From Nonomuraea dietziae (GTDB lineage: Bacteria > Actinomycetota > Actinomycetes > Streptosporangiales > Streptosporangiaceae), in contig NZ_JACIBV010000002.1 in assembly GCF_014195505.1 (NCBI RefSeq), positions 434,001 to 498,000 of the forward strand: a stretch of 64,000 nt of DNA, read 5' to 3'. Position 1 is the stretch's first letter. Every line of letters starts with the position of its first letter. This document shows, piece by piece, positions 52,911 to 61,389 of the stretch. Below the pieces are notes generated by a model, which ran no database searches, was not told where the DNA came from, and was given only the letters and a program-made list of their open reading frames with translations. The translations under genes were made by a program, and so were the position numbers.

Positions 52911-53550
52911 CCTCGGCTTCTCCTGCCTCGACGCCCGCGCCGACCGGTTCGCGGCGGCGCCGACGCTGTGCTTCCCGCTGCGGATCACCGATGCGGGCGG
53001 AGGCGCCGTGCACGCTGTCGCGCTGCGCTGCCAGATCCGCATCGAGCCGCAGCGCCGCCGCTACTCCGGCGCGGAGTCCGAGCTGCTCGCCGACCTGTTC
53101 GGCGAGCCCTCCCGCTGGGGTGAGACGCTCAGGCCCCTGCAGTTCGCGCTCGTCTCCACCATGGTCCCGGGGTTCACCGGGGTGACGGAGATCGACCTGC
53201 CGGTGCCGGTCACCTACGACCTGGAAGTGGCGGCGGGCAAGTACTTCGCCGCCCTCGACGGGGGCGAGATCCCGCTCCTCCTGCTCTTCAGCGGCACGGT
53301 GTTCGTCAGGACGCCCACCGGCTTCTCCGTCGAGCAGGTGCCGTGGGACCGCGAGACCCGCCACCGGCTGCCCGTGCCGCTCTGGCGGGAGCTGATGGAC
53401 CGCTACTTCCCTGGAGAGGGATGGCTGCGGCTGCGCACGGACACGCTGCGCGACCTGCACCGCTTCAAGTCCGCCCACGCGCTCGCCACGTGGGACGACA
53501 CCATGGAGGCGCTCCTGGCCAGGGCCAGGGCGTCGGAGGCGGCGCCATGA
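52903..53550 (+). CDS. DUF6084-type protein, hydrogenase locus
   Basis: A 215-residue soluble protein with a beta-rich fold (DLEVAAGKYFAALDGGEIPL, VFVRTPTGFSVEQVPWD) and no Cys cluster. I relate it to DUF6084. It has no signal peptide or membrane segments. Conserved in hydrogenase loci of this class, it may be a structural partner or anchor. It overlaps the preceding and following genes. Confidence 0.7.
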   Translation: MTDLGFSCLDARADRFAAAPTLCFPLRITDAGGGAVHAVALRCQIRIEPQRRRYSGAESELLADLFGEPSRWGETLRPLQFALVSTMVPGFTGVTEIDLPVPVTYDLEVAAGKYFAALDGGEIPLLLLFSGTVFVRTPTGFSVEQVPWDRETRHRLPVPLWRELMDRYFPGEGWLRLRTDTLRDLHRFKSAHALATWDDTMEALLARARASEAAP

Positions 53551-54905
53551 GCGCGTCGATGGAGATCGCCCGCAGGGTCGCCGACGCGGTGCTCTACGAG
53601 GGCTACCTGCTCTATCCCTACCGGGCCTCGGCCACCAAGAACCAGGCGCGCTGGCAGTTCGGGGTCCTGGTGCCGCCCGCCTACACCGCGACGGCCGAGC
53701 ATGCGGCCTGCAGGACCGAGTGCCTGCTCGAGGCCTCAGAGGACGCCGTCCTGCGGATCGGGCTGCGTTTCCTTCAGGTCCGCTCGAGGACCGTCGAACG
53801 CGCCGAGGGCGCGGGCCACCGTCCGGTCCCCGCGCTCGAGGTCGCCGGTGAGACGTACCTGACCTTCGACGAGAGCGTCGAGCGGGAGCACGACATGGTG
53901 GTGCCGCTGGCCGAGGTGCTCGCCTCGGAGCGGATCCACGAGGTGAGGCACGACGCGGCGCGCACGGTGGAGCGGCTGCCCGCCCCGCCCGGCGCTCCGG
54001 CAGGCCGGATCGTGCGCGAGGACCGGCGCATCGACGCGGTGCTGGCCGTGCGGGCCGAGCGGATCGACGGGCCGTACGGGCTGGTGAAGCTGCGCGTGCG
54101 GGTGGAGAACACCACGGCGTGGGCCGATCCCGACGCGCCGCGCGACGAGGCTCTGCGCTGCTCGCTGATCGCCGCGCACACGCTGCTCGCCGTCGAGGGG
54201 GGATCGTTCGTGTCCCTGCTCGACCCGCCCGCGTGGGCGGCGACGGCGGCGCGGTCGTGCGAGAACGTGCGCACCTGGCCGGTGCTCGCCGGCGAGGAGG
54301 GACGGCGGGACGTCATGCTGTCGGCGCCGATCATCCTGTACGACTACCCGTCCATCGCGCAGGAGAGCCCGGGCGAGCTGTTCGACTCGACCGAGATCGA
54401 CGAGCTGCTCAGCCTGCGCACGCTCACCCTCACCGAGGAGGAGAAACGCGAGGCCAGAGCGACCGACCCGCGAGCCGCCGAGATCATCGACAGGGTCGGC
54501 GACCTGCCGCCCGAGGTGCTCGCACGCCTGCACGGCGGCGTCCACCACCTGCGCCCCTTCGAGCGGGAGAGCGTGCCCTGGTGGGATCCTGGCGCCGACA
54601 CGGCGGTGTCCCCCGGGACCGACAGCGTGGTGGTCGACGGAGTAACCCTGTCCAGAGGCAGCGGAGTGCGCCTGCTGCCCGGGCGCGGCACCTCGCGCGC
54701 GCGGCGGGCCGACGCCCACGACATGTTCCTCGCAGGCCGCAGCGCGACGGTCGAGGCGGTCTTCCTCGACGTGGACGGCGTCCGCCACCTGGCAGTGACG
54801 CTGGACGACGATCCCGGGGCCGATCTGCAACGCGAGCAGGGCCGCTTCCTCTACTTCTCCCCCGACGAGGTCGAGCCCCTCGCGGGCGGGAAGGAGGACG
54901 GATGA
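53547..54905 (+). CDS. Large conserved protein of hydrogenase locus, unknown
   Basis: A 452-residue soluble protein with no family I can name. Conserved stretches include YEGYLLYPYRASATKNQARW near residue 19 and LTLTEEEKREARATDPRAAE, with a C-terminal beta-domain (GSGVRLLPGRGTSRARRADA, then ATVEAVFLDVDGVRHLAVTL). No Cys motif, signal or membrane span. It lies between DUF6084 and the maturation protease in an uninterrupted ATGA-coupled operon, so it should serve hydrogenase assembly or activity. Confidence 0.68.
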   Translation: MSASMEIARRVADAVLYEGYLLYPYRASATKNQARWQFGVLVPPAYTATAEHAACRTECLLEASEDAVLRIGLRFLQVRSRTVERAEGAGHRPVPALEVAGETYLTFDESVEREHDMVVPLAEVLASERIHEVRHDAARTVERLPAPPGAPAGRIVREDRRIDAVLAVRAERIDGPYGLVKLRVRVENTTAWADPDAPRDEALRCSLIAAHTLLAVEGGSFVSLLDPPAWAATAARSCENVRTWPVLAGEEGRRDVMLSAPIILYDYPSIAQESPGELFDSTEIDELLSLRTLTLTEEEKREARATDPRAAEIIDRVGDLPPEVLARLHGGVHHLRPFERESVPWWDPGADTAVSPGTDSVVVDGVTLSRGSGVRLLPGRGTSRARRADAHDMFLAGRSATVEAVFLDVDGVRHLAVTLDDDPGADLQREQGRFLYFSPDEVEPLAGGKEDG

Positions 54906-55520
54906 GCCGCAAGGTCCTGGTGGCGGGGGTCGGCAACGTCTTCCTCGGCGACGACGGCTTCGGCGTCGAGGTCGCCGGGCGGCTGCTGTCGGAGGCCGGC
55001 CTGCCGGACGGCGTGGTCGTGGCCGACTTCGGGATCCGCGGCATCCACCTGGCCTACGAGCTGCTGGCCGGCTACGACGAGGTGATCCTGGTCGACGCGG
55101 TGCCCATGGACGAGCCGCCGGGAACGCTGGCGGTCCTCGAACCGTCGCTCGACGAAGCCGGCCCCCGTGGACGACGTGTTCGCGCGGGGGGCGCTCACCG
55201 ACGCCCACGGCATGACACCTGACGCGATCTTCGGCCTGCTCCGCGCGTTCGGCGTCACGACCGGCCGGATCCTGCTCGTCGGCTGCCAGCCCGCCGACAA
55301 CTCGCCGGGCATGGAGCTCAGCGAGGCGGTGGCGCGGGCCGTGCCCTACGCCGCCGGCCTCGTTCGCGACCTGCTCGCGCCGGACCAACAAGGAGGGGTC
55401 AACGATGCTCAAACGCGTGCTGATCGTAGTGGTGGTGGCCGGGATAGCCGTCCTGGTGTGGCAGTCCCTGCCCGACATCAAGCGCTACCTCAAGATCCGG
55501 GAGATGTGAGCGGTGCATGA
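54902..55520 (+). pseudogene. Hydrogenase maturation protease, frameshifted
   Basis: A HupD/HyaD-type endopeptidase that should trim the large-subunit tail. The N-terminal part is normal (VLVAGVGNVFLGDDGFGVEV; metal-binding Asp in GDDGF and DAVPMDEPP). At a run of five C at 55162-55166 the frame is lost. Reading on in frame +1 from 55167 restores DDVFARGALTDAHGMTPDAI with the metal His, then VGCQPADNSPGMELSEAV. As written the protein stops at 55222. The restored frame runs to 55520, over a 34-residue gene. One extra C, real or a sequencing error, explains the break. Confidence 0.8.
55405..55509 (+). CDS. Small membrane protein, DUF6893-type
   Basis: A 34-residue protein (MLKRVLIVVVVAGIAVLVWQ, then SLPDIKRYLKIREM) with one N-terminal membrane span and a basic tail. 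AAGGAGGGG is seven bases upstream, and the stop is three bases before hypA. Its SLPDIKRYL motif recurs in very small actinobacterial proteins that I know as DUF6893. It lies in another frame within the restored 3' end of the protease gene. Role unknown, perhaps membrane attachment of the hydrogenase or an electron carrier. Confidence 0.75.
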   Translation: MLKRVLIVVVVAGIAVLVWQSLPDIKRYLKIREM

Positions 55521-55905
55521 GTTCGGCATCGCCACCTCGGTGCTCGACGCGGTCGAACGCCGCGCCGCGGGACGCCGGGTGGCCCACGTCAGGGTCCGTG
55601 CCGGGACGCTGCTCCGGATCACAGGGCCCGCCCTCGACCAGGCCTTCTCCCTGGTCGCGCAGGGAACGGTCGCCGACGGGGCCACGATCGACCTGGTCGT
55701 GGTGCCCGTCCAGCTCACCTGCAGGACCTGCGGCCGCGAGGAGGACACGGCCGACGCGCTGGCCGTGTGCGGCGCCTGCGGCGGCGCCGACGTCGACCTG
55801 CGGGGAGGCGACGAGCTGATCCTCGAATCCATCCAGATGGCGGAGGGACATCATGTGCCTGGGAATCCCCGGCGAGATCGTGGAGATCCTGCCAGACCAC
55901 GCTGA
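55513..55905 (+). CDS. hypA: Hydrogenase nickel incorporation protein HypA
   Basis: A 130-residue Ni/Zn protein that loads nickel into the large subunit. The N-terminal Met-His-Glu (here MHEFGIA) holds nickel, and the zinc site is C70-x2-C73 and C86-x2-C89 (CRTCGRE, then VCGACG). The GTG start lies three bases after the small membrane protein. The usual HypA ends near residue 112. This one has a 20-residue tail (AEGHHVPGNPRRDRGDPARP) that overlaps hypC by 53 bases. Either a real extension or an effect of overlap. Confidence 0.85.
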   Translation: MHEFGIATSVLDAVERRAAGRRVAHVRVRAGTLLRITGPALDQAFSLVAQGTVADGATIDLVVVPVQLTCRTCGREEDTADALAVCGACGGADVDLRGGDELILESIQMAEGHHVPGNPRRDRGDPARPR

Positions 55906-56131
55906 CCTGGCGAAGGTCGACGTCAGCGGGGTACGGCGGGCGATCAACATCGGCCTGCTGGAGAACGAACGGCTCCAGCCCGGCGACTGGATCCTCATCC
56001 ACGTCGGCTTCGCGCTGTCGAAGATCGACGAGGAGGAGGCCAGGGCCGCGCTGGACTTCCTGGAGGGCATCGGCCAGGCCTACGACGACGAGCTGGCGGC
56101 GCTCCGCGAATCATCGATCGACCGGAGGTGA
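55853..56131 (+). CDS. hypC: Hydrogenase assembly chaperone HypC
   Basis: A 92-residue canonical HypC (MCLGIPGEIVEILPDHADLA). The N-terminal Cys2 carries the Fe(CN)2CO unit with HypD. The conserved GDWILIHVGFALSKIDEEEA follows. Ends six bases before hypD. It is distinct from the divergent HypC-like protein at 47833. Confidence 0.95.
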   Translation: MCLGIPGEIVEILPDHADLAKVDVSGVRRAINIGLLENERLQPGDWILIHVGFALSKIDEEEARAALDFLEGIGQAYDDELAALRESSIDRR

Positions 56132-56137
56132 GGCGTG

Positions 56138-57262
56138 ATGCGCTTCGTCGACGAGTACCGCGACGCCGAGAAGGCCCGTGCCCTCTCCGCGAAGATCGCG
56201 AGCCTGTGCGAGCCCGGCAGGTCGTACAAGTTCATGGAGGTGTGCGGCGGCCACACCCACACCATCTACAAGCACGGTCTCGAGGACTACCTGCCCGAGT
56301 CCATCACGCTGGTGCACGGCCCCGGCTGTCCGGTCTGCGTCATCCCGATGGGGCGCGTGGACGACGCCATCCACATCGCCGAGCAACCCGAGGTCGTCAT
56401 GACCTCCTTCGGCGACATGATGCGGGTGCCCGGAGGGCGCGGCTCGTTCTTCGACTCCATGGCCCAGGGCGCCGCGATCCGCATGGTCTACTCCCCGCTG
56501 GACGCGCTCAAGGTGGCCAGGCAGAACCCGGACAAGCACGTGGTCTTCATGGCCATCGGCTTCGAGACCACGGCGCCCTCCACCGCGATGACCGTGCTGA
56601 GGGCGGCGGCCGAGGGCATCGGCAACTTCTCGGTCTTCTGCAACCACGTGACCGTCATCCCCGCCATCAAGGCGATCCTGGACTCCCCCGACCTGCGGCT
56701 GGACGGGTTCATCGGGCCCGGGCACGTGTCGACGATCATCGGCTGCCGGCCGTACGAGTTCATCGCCCGCGACTACGGCAAGCCGCTGGTCGTGGCGGGC
56801 TTCGAGCCGCTGGACATCCTCCAGTCGATCTACATGCTGCTGGTGCAGCTGGCCGAGGGGCGTTCGGAGGTGGAGAACCAGTACGCGCGCGTCGTGCCGT
56901 GGGCGGGCAACCTCAAGGCGCTCAGGGTCATCAGCGAGGTGATGGAGCTGCGGCCGTACTTCGAGTGGCGCGGCCTCGGCTTCATCTCGCACTCCGCGCT
57001 GAAGGTCAGGGAGAAGTACGCCGCCTTCGACGCCGAGCAGATCTTCGAGATCCCCGGCAGCCGGGTGGCCGACCCGAAGGCCTGCCAGTGCGGCGAGGTG
57101 CTCAAGGGCGTGCTGAAGCCGTGGGAGTGCAAGGTGTTCGGTACGGCCTGCACGCCGGAGACGCCGATCGGCACCTGCATGGTCTCCTCCGAGGGGGCCT
57201 GCGCCGCCTACTACAACTTCGGCCGCTTCTCCCGTGAGCGGGTGAGGGAGGCGACCAGGTGA
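56138..57262 (+). CDS. hypD: Hydrogenase formation protein HypD
   Basis: A 374-residue FeS protein where Fe(CN)2CO is assembled. Cys36 (MEVCGGHTHTI), Cys64 and Cys67 (HGPGCPVCVIP) are the redox and iron-binding residues. Four further Cys in the C-terminal CQCGEVLKG, KPWECKVFG and GTCMVSSEGACAAYYNF bind a [4Fe-4S] cluster. Two starts are possible, GTG 56135 and ATG 56138. The stop overlaps hypE by GTGA. Confidence 0.95.
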   Translation: MRFVDEYRDAEKARALSAKIASLCEPGRSYKFMEVCGGHTHTIYKHGLEDYLPESITLVHGPGCPVCVIPMGRVDDAIHIAEQPEVVMTSFGDMMRVPGGRGSFFDSMAQGAAIRMVYSPLDALKVARQNPDKHVVFMAIGFETTAPSTAMTVLRAAAEGIGNFSVFCNHVTVIPAIKAILDSPDLRLDGFIGPGHVSTIIGCRPYEFIARDYGKPLVVAGFEPLDILQSIYMLLVQLAEGRSEVENQYARVVPWAGNLKALRVISEVMELRPYFEWRGLGFISHSALKVREKYAAFDAEQIFEIPGSRVADPKACQCGEVLKGVLKPWECKVFGTACTPETPIGTCMVSSEGACAAYYNFGRFSRERVREATR

Positions 57263-58473
57263 CCGGCATCGAGGGGACGGGCACCGACAGAACCGGCCTC
57301 GGAGGGACGGACCTCGGCGGAACCAGCATCGGGGGGACCGCCGACTGGGCCGAGGCGGCCGTGCGCGAGCACGCGGCCGAGGCCGAGGGGCCCAGTCGCG
57401 AGGAGCAGGTACTCGAACGGATCGACAGGGCGCGCCGCCGCAAGGCCAGGGTGAAGGAGGAGCACATCACCATGGCCCACGGCTCGGGAGGCAAGGCGAC
57501 GCAGACCCTGGTGGAGGCCGTCTTCCTGGAGACGTTCCGCAACCCGCTGCTCGAACCGCTCGAGGACGGGGCGCTGCTGGAGGTCGGCGGCACCCGCCTC
57601 GCCTTCACCACGGACTCCTACGTGGTGTCCCCGCTGTTCTTCCCCGGGGGCGACATCGGCGACCTGGCCGTCAACGGCACCGTCAACGACCTGTCGGTCT
57701 GCGGGGCCCGCCCGCTGTACCTGTCGGCGGGCTTCGTGCTGGAGGAGGGCTTCCCCGTCGAGGGCCTCAGGCGCATCACCGCCTCCATGGCCTCGGCGGC
57801 GTCCGCGGCGGGCGTCCTGATCGTCACAGGCGACACCAAGGTCGTGCAGAAGGGCAAGGCGGACGGCTGCTACGTCAACACCGCGGGCGTCGGCCTGCTG
57901 GACCGGCCGATCAGGCTGGGGGTGGCGAGCGCGCGTCCCGGCGACGCGGTCCTGGTGTCGGGGCCGATCGGCGAGCACGGCGTCACCATCATGCTGGCCA
58001 GGGGCGAGCTGGACATCGAGGCCGACCTGACGTCCGACACCGCCGCGCTGAACGGCCTGGTCGCCGCGCTGCTCGACGCCTGCTCCTCGGGCGCCGACGG
58101 GGTGCGCTGCCTGCGGGACGCCACCAGGGGCGGCGTCGCGACGATCCTCAACGAGATCGCGCGCGCCTCCGGCGTGGCCGTGGTCGTCGACGAGGAGGCC
58201 ATTCCGGTACGGCCCGGCGTGCGCGGCGCCTGCGAGCTGCTCGGCATCGACCCGCTCTACGTCGCCTGCGAGGGCCGGATGGTCGTCGTCGTGGACGGCG
58301 CGGCGGCCGGCACCGCCCTGGCAGCCCTGCGCGCGCACCCGCTGGGCGAGGGAGCCGCACTCATCGGCCACGTCAAGGACGACCCACCCGGGCTCGTGCT
58401 GCTGAAGACCGCCTTCGGCGGCACCCGCATCGTCGACCTGCTGGTCGGCGACCCACTCCCCCGCATCTGCTGA
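57259..58473 (+). CDS. hypE: Carbamoyl/cyanide transfer protein HypE, N-terminally extended
   Basis: A 404-residue ATPase that converts the HypF carbamoyl group to a thiocyanate on its C-terminal Cys. The C-terminus is PRIC with Cys404 as the final residue, as needed. The ATP-binding core (AHGSGGKAT near residue 75) and the TRGGVATILNEIA motif are intact. The first 70 residues are extra: a Gly-Thr repeat (GTGTDRTGLGGTDLGGTSIG), then a charged helix. Normal HypE begins close to ITMAHGSGGKA. The extension may be real or may reflect an alternative start. Confidence 0.92.
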   Translation: MTGIEGTGTDRTGLGGTDLGGTSIGGTADWAEAAVREHAAEAEGPSREEQVLERIDRARRRKARVKEEHITMAHGSGGKATQTLVEAVFLETFRNPLLEPLEDGALLEVGGTRLAFTTDSYVVSPLFFPGGDIGDLAVNGTVNDLSVCGARPLYLSAGFVLEEGFPVEGLRRITASMASAASAAGVLIVTGDTKVVQKGKADGCYVNTAGVGLLDRPIRLGVASARPGDAVLVSGPIGEHGVTIMLARGELDIEADLTSDTAALNGLVAALLDACSSGADGVRCLRDATRGGVATILNEIARASGVAVVVDEEAIPVRPGVRGACELLGIDPLYVACEGRMVVVVDGAAAGTALAALRAHPLGEGAALIGHVKDDPPGLVLLKTAFGGTRIVDLLVGDPLPRIC

Positions 58474-58496
58474 ACCTTAAGACGGAGGTGCTGACC

Positions 58497-58892
58497 ATGA
58501 CCGAATCCCGCGAACCGGAGGACCAGCACGGCTACGCGCCCGACGTCGGGCATGGGAGCGAGGAGGCCGCCCAGGCCGGCGACCGCGCCTTCCAGCCCGA
58601 GGCGGCAGGCTCGCCCGGCCCAGGACGCGAGTCGTCCGAGGAGGAGCAGGCAGGCGTCTCCTCCACCGATACCGAGGCGCGCTCGCCGCAGGGCGTCGGT
58701 CAGAGCCCGAGCAGGCAGGGCGAGGAGATCGCCCAGGAGGAGCAGGAGGCCGGAAGGGAGACCGTCGGCGTCAAGGGCGAGTCGCAGCGCCCCTACGGCA
58801 CGTCCACCCCCGAGGACGCCACGGGCGTCGGTGCGCAGGAACCGGAGGACGAGGAGAGCCCGACCCTGCCTCCTGGCGATCAGGGCGGCTGA
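58497..58892 (+). CDS. Acidic disordered protein after hypE
   Basis: A 131-residue low-complexity protein rich in Glu, Gly, Gln and Ser (SREPEDQHGYAPDVGHGSEE, then EEIAQEEQEAGRETVGVKGE). No globular domain, Cys or hydrophobic segment is visible. GGAGG lies nine bases before the ATG. It follows hypE by 23 bp, so it is likely co-transcribed. Function unknown. Confidence 0.6.
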   Translation: MTESREPEDQHGYAPDVGHGSEEAAQAGDRAFQPEAAGSPGPGRESSEEEQAGVSSTDTEARSPQGVGQSPSRQGEEIAQEEQEAGRETVGVKGESQRPYGTSTPEDATGVGAQEPEDEESPTLPPGDQGG

Positions 58893-59001
58893 CCGGCCCG
58901 TCACGGCCCCACGGGCGTCCCGCCGTGGCCGCCCGGCTTCGGCGCGCCGCCGCGGGACGCCCGCTGGCGCCTGCACGTCTCCGGCACGATTCGGCGTCGC
59001 T

Positions 59002-61275
59002 TCAGCGGAGCCGGTCACGGGCGGCGGCGACGGCCGCCTGGCCGAGGCTGATCCCGCCGTCGTTCGGCGGCACCCTGTGGTGGGTCAGGACGCGGAACCC
59101 GCGCGCCTCCAGCAGGGCCGTGGCCCGGCCGAGCAGCAGGAGGTTCTGGAACACCCCGCCCGACAGCGCCACGGTGGCCGGCCCGCCGGCGTCCCTGAGG
59201 TGGGCGCACCCGTCGGCGACGACGTGCGCGATCGCGTTGTGGAAGCGGGCGGCGATCACCGCCGTGGCCGTGCCCGCCCTCAGGTCCTCGACGACCGCGC
59301 GAACCAGCTCGGCGCAGGGCACGACGAACGGCTCCCGTCCCACCAGGCGGCAGCCGTAGGCGCCGTCCTCCGTCTGGTCGGCCCACTGCTCCAGCTCGAT
59401 GGCCGCCTGACCCTCGTAGGTGATCGCGTCGCGGCCTCCGACGATCGTCGCGACGGCGTCGAACAGCCTGCCCATGCTGGAGGTGAGGGGCGCGCTGACA
59501 CCCCGGCGGGCGAGCGCGACGACGGCCTCCCACCGGTCGGCGTTGCGCCGTACGACAGCGAGGTCGGCGGGCACGTCGCCCTCGTAGGCGGCGTCGAGGT
59601 GGGCGGCGGCCATGCGCCAGGGCTGCCTGATCGCCGCCGCGCCGCCCGGCATCGGCACCGTCGCCAGCCGACCGGCCCTCGTGAAGCCGGCCACGTCCGC
59701 CACCAGGAACTCGCCGCCCCACAGCGTCGCGTCCTCGCCGTAGCCGAGACCGTCGAAGGCCACGCCGATCACCGGCCCCGCCACGCCGTTGTCGGCCAGG
59801 CACGAGGCGATGTGCGCGTGATGGTGCTGCACCCCGACGAGGTCGACCCCTTGCCTGGCGAGCGCGTACTTGGTGGACAGGTACTCCGGGTGCAGGTCGT
59901 GGGCGACCACCTCGGGAGCGAGGTCGAACACCCGCGCGAAGTGGTCGACCCCCTCGGTGAAGGAGCGCAGCGTCTCGTAGTTCTCCAGGTCGCCGATGTG
60001 GTGGGAGACGAAGGCGTGGCCGTCCCTCGCCAGGCAGAAGGTGTGCTTCAGCTCGGCGCCGCAGCCGAGGACGGTCCGGGGGACGGGCCGGGCCAGGGTG
60101 AGCGGGTGGGGGACGTACCCCCTGGAGCGCCGGATCGGCAGGTCCTCGCCGCGGAAGGCGCGGACCACGGAGTCGTCGGTGCGCATGTGGATGGGGCGGT
60201 CGTGGGTGAGGAAGGCGTCGGCGATGCCGCCGAGGCGGGGTACGGCGTCCTCGTCGAGGTACACGATCGGCTCGTCGGAGACGTTGCCGCTGGTCAGCAC
60301 GATCGGCGTGCCGAGCCTGCCGAGCAGGAGGTGGTGCAGCGGGGTGTAGGGCAGCATCAGCCCGAGCCACCGGTTACCGGGCGCCACCAGCGGCGCCACC
60401 TCCGCGTCGGCGCGCCTGCGCAGCAGCACGATCGGGCGGGCCCGCGAGGTGAGCAGGGCCTCCTCGGCCGCGTCGACGTCGCACAGCCGGCGGGCCGCGT
60501 CCAGGTCGGGCACCATGACGGCGAACGGCTTGTCCTCCCTGTGCTTGCGTTCGCGCAGCGCCGTGACGGCGTCCGCGCGGGCGGCGAGCGCCGCCAGATG
60601 GTAGCCACCGAGCCCCTTGACGGCCAGGACGCCGCCACGGCCCAGCAGGCGCGCCGTTCCCTCCACGGGATCGCCCGCGATCTCCTCGCCGCCGCTGTCG
60701 AGCAGGCGCAGCCGGGGCCCGCAGGCGGGGCAGCACACCGGCTGGGCGTGGAAGCGCCGGTCGGCCGGATCGTGGTACTCCCGCGCGCAGTCAGCGCACA
60801 TCGCGAAGGCGGCCATCGTGGTGTTCGGCCTGTCGTACGGCACGCCGTGCACGATCGTGAAGCGGGGACCGCAGTTGGTGCAGTTGGTGAAGGCGTAGCC
60901 GTACCTGCGATCGGCCGGGTCGCCCATCTCACGCAGGCAGTCGGCGCAGGTGGCCACGTCAGGGGAGACGAGCGCGCGCCGCGGCCCGCCCGTGGCGCTG
61001 CCGGAGATGACGAACCCGGCCTCGCCCGTGGCGGGAACCAGCCCCGAGCTGATCCGCTCGACCAGCGCCAGCGGGGGCGGGCTCTTCCTGAGTGTCGTCA
61101 GGAACTCCTCGACGGTGGAGGGGGCGCCCTCGACCTCGATGAAGACGCCGCGCTCGTCGTTGCCCACCAGCCCGTCGAGGCCGAGCCCGGTGGCCAGGCC
61201 GTACACGAAGGGCCGGAATCCGACCCCCTGCACGACGCCTTCGACCAGGACCACGGCGCGGACACGCCTGCTCAT
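59002..61275 (-). CDS. hypF: Carbamoyltransferase HypF
   Basis: A 757-residue enzyme that makes the cyanide ligand precursor from carbamoyl phosphate. Domains in order: acylphosphatase (VVQGVGFRPFVYGLATGLGL), two zinc-finger-like CxxC sets (CADCLREMGD, CTNCGPRFTI, CADCAREYHD, CPACGPRL), YrdC/Sua5 (KHREDKPFAVMVPDLDA), and a Kae1-like C-terminal domain with VQHHHAHIAS and GGVFQNLLLL. All are full length. It is on the opposite strand from the main operon, converging on the acidic protein gene. Confidence 0.95.
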   Translation of the reverse strand: MSRRVRAVVLVEGVVQGVGFRPFVYGLATGLGLDGLVGNDERGVFIEVEGAPSTVEEFLTTLRKSPPPLALVERISSGLVPATGEAGFVISGSATGGPRRALVSPDVATCADCLREMGDPADRRYGYAFTNCTNCGPRFTIVHGVPYDRPNTTMAAFAMCADCAREYHDPADRRFHAQPVCCPACGPRLRLLDSGGEEIAGDPVEGTARLLGRGGVLAVKGLGGYHLAALAARADAVTALRERKHREDKPFAVMVPDLDAARRLCDVDAAEEALLTSRARPIVLLRRRADAEVAPLVAPGNRWLGLMLPYTPLHHLLLGRLGTPIVLTSGNVSDEPIVYLDEDAVPRLGGIADAFLTHDRPIHMRTDDSVVRAFRGEDLPIRRSRGYVPHPLTLARPVPRTVLGCGAELKHTFCLARDGHAFVSHHIGDLENYETLRSFTEGVDHFARVFDLAPEVVAHDLHPEYLSTKYALARQGVDLVGVQHHHAHIASCLADNGVAGPVIGVAFDGLGYGEDATLWGGEFLVADVAGFTRAGRLATVPMPGGAAAIRQPWRMAAAHLDAAYEGDVPADLAVVRRNADRWEAVVALARRGVSAPLTSSMGRLFDAVATIVGGRDAITYEGQAAIELEQWADQTEDGAYGCRLVGREPFVVPCAELVRAVVEDLRAGTATAVIAARFHNAIAHVVADGCAHLRDAGGPATVALSGGVFQNLLLLGRATALLEARGFRVLTHHRVPPNDGGISLGQAAVAAARDRLR

Positions 61276-61389
61276 CTCCTCATTGTCCGCCGGGAGCCGT
61301 GACGGAGAGAAGGGGGCCTGTCACGTCCCGGCAGGCTGAGCCCTGGTGACGGTTTCGGCGCCGCGCGCCCGTGGTTCTAGGCTGGGCGG

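Noticed and set aside
58552-61302. A 916-residue plus-strand frame opposite hypF
   Set aside because: Antisense artefact of codon bias. The minus strand has full HypF motifs.
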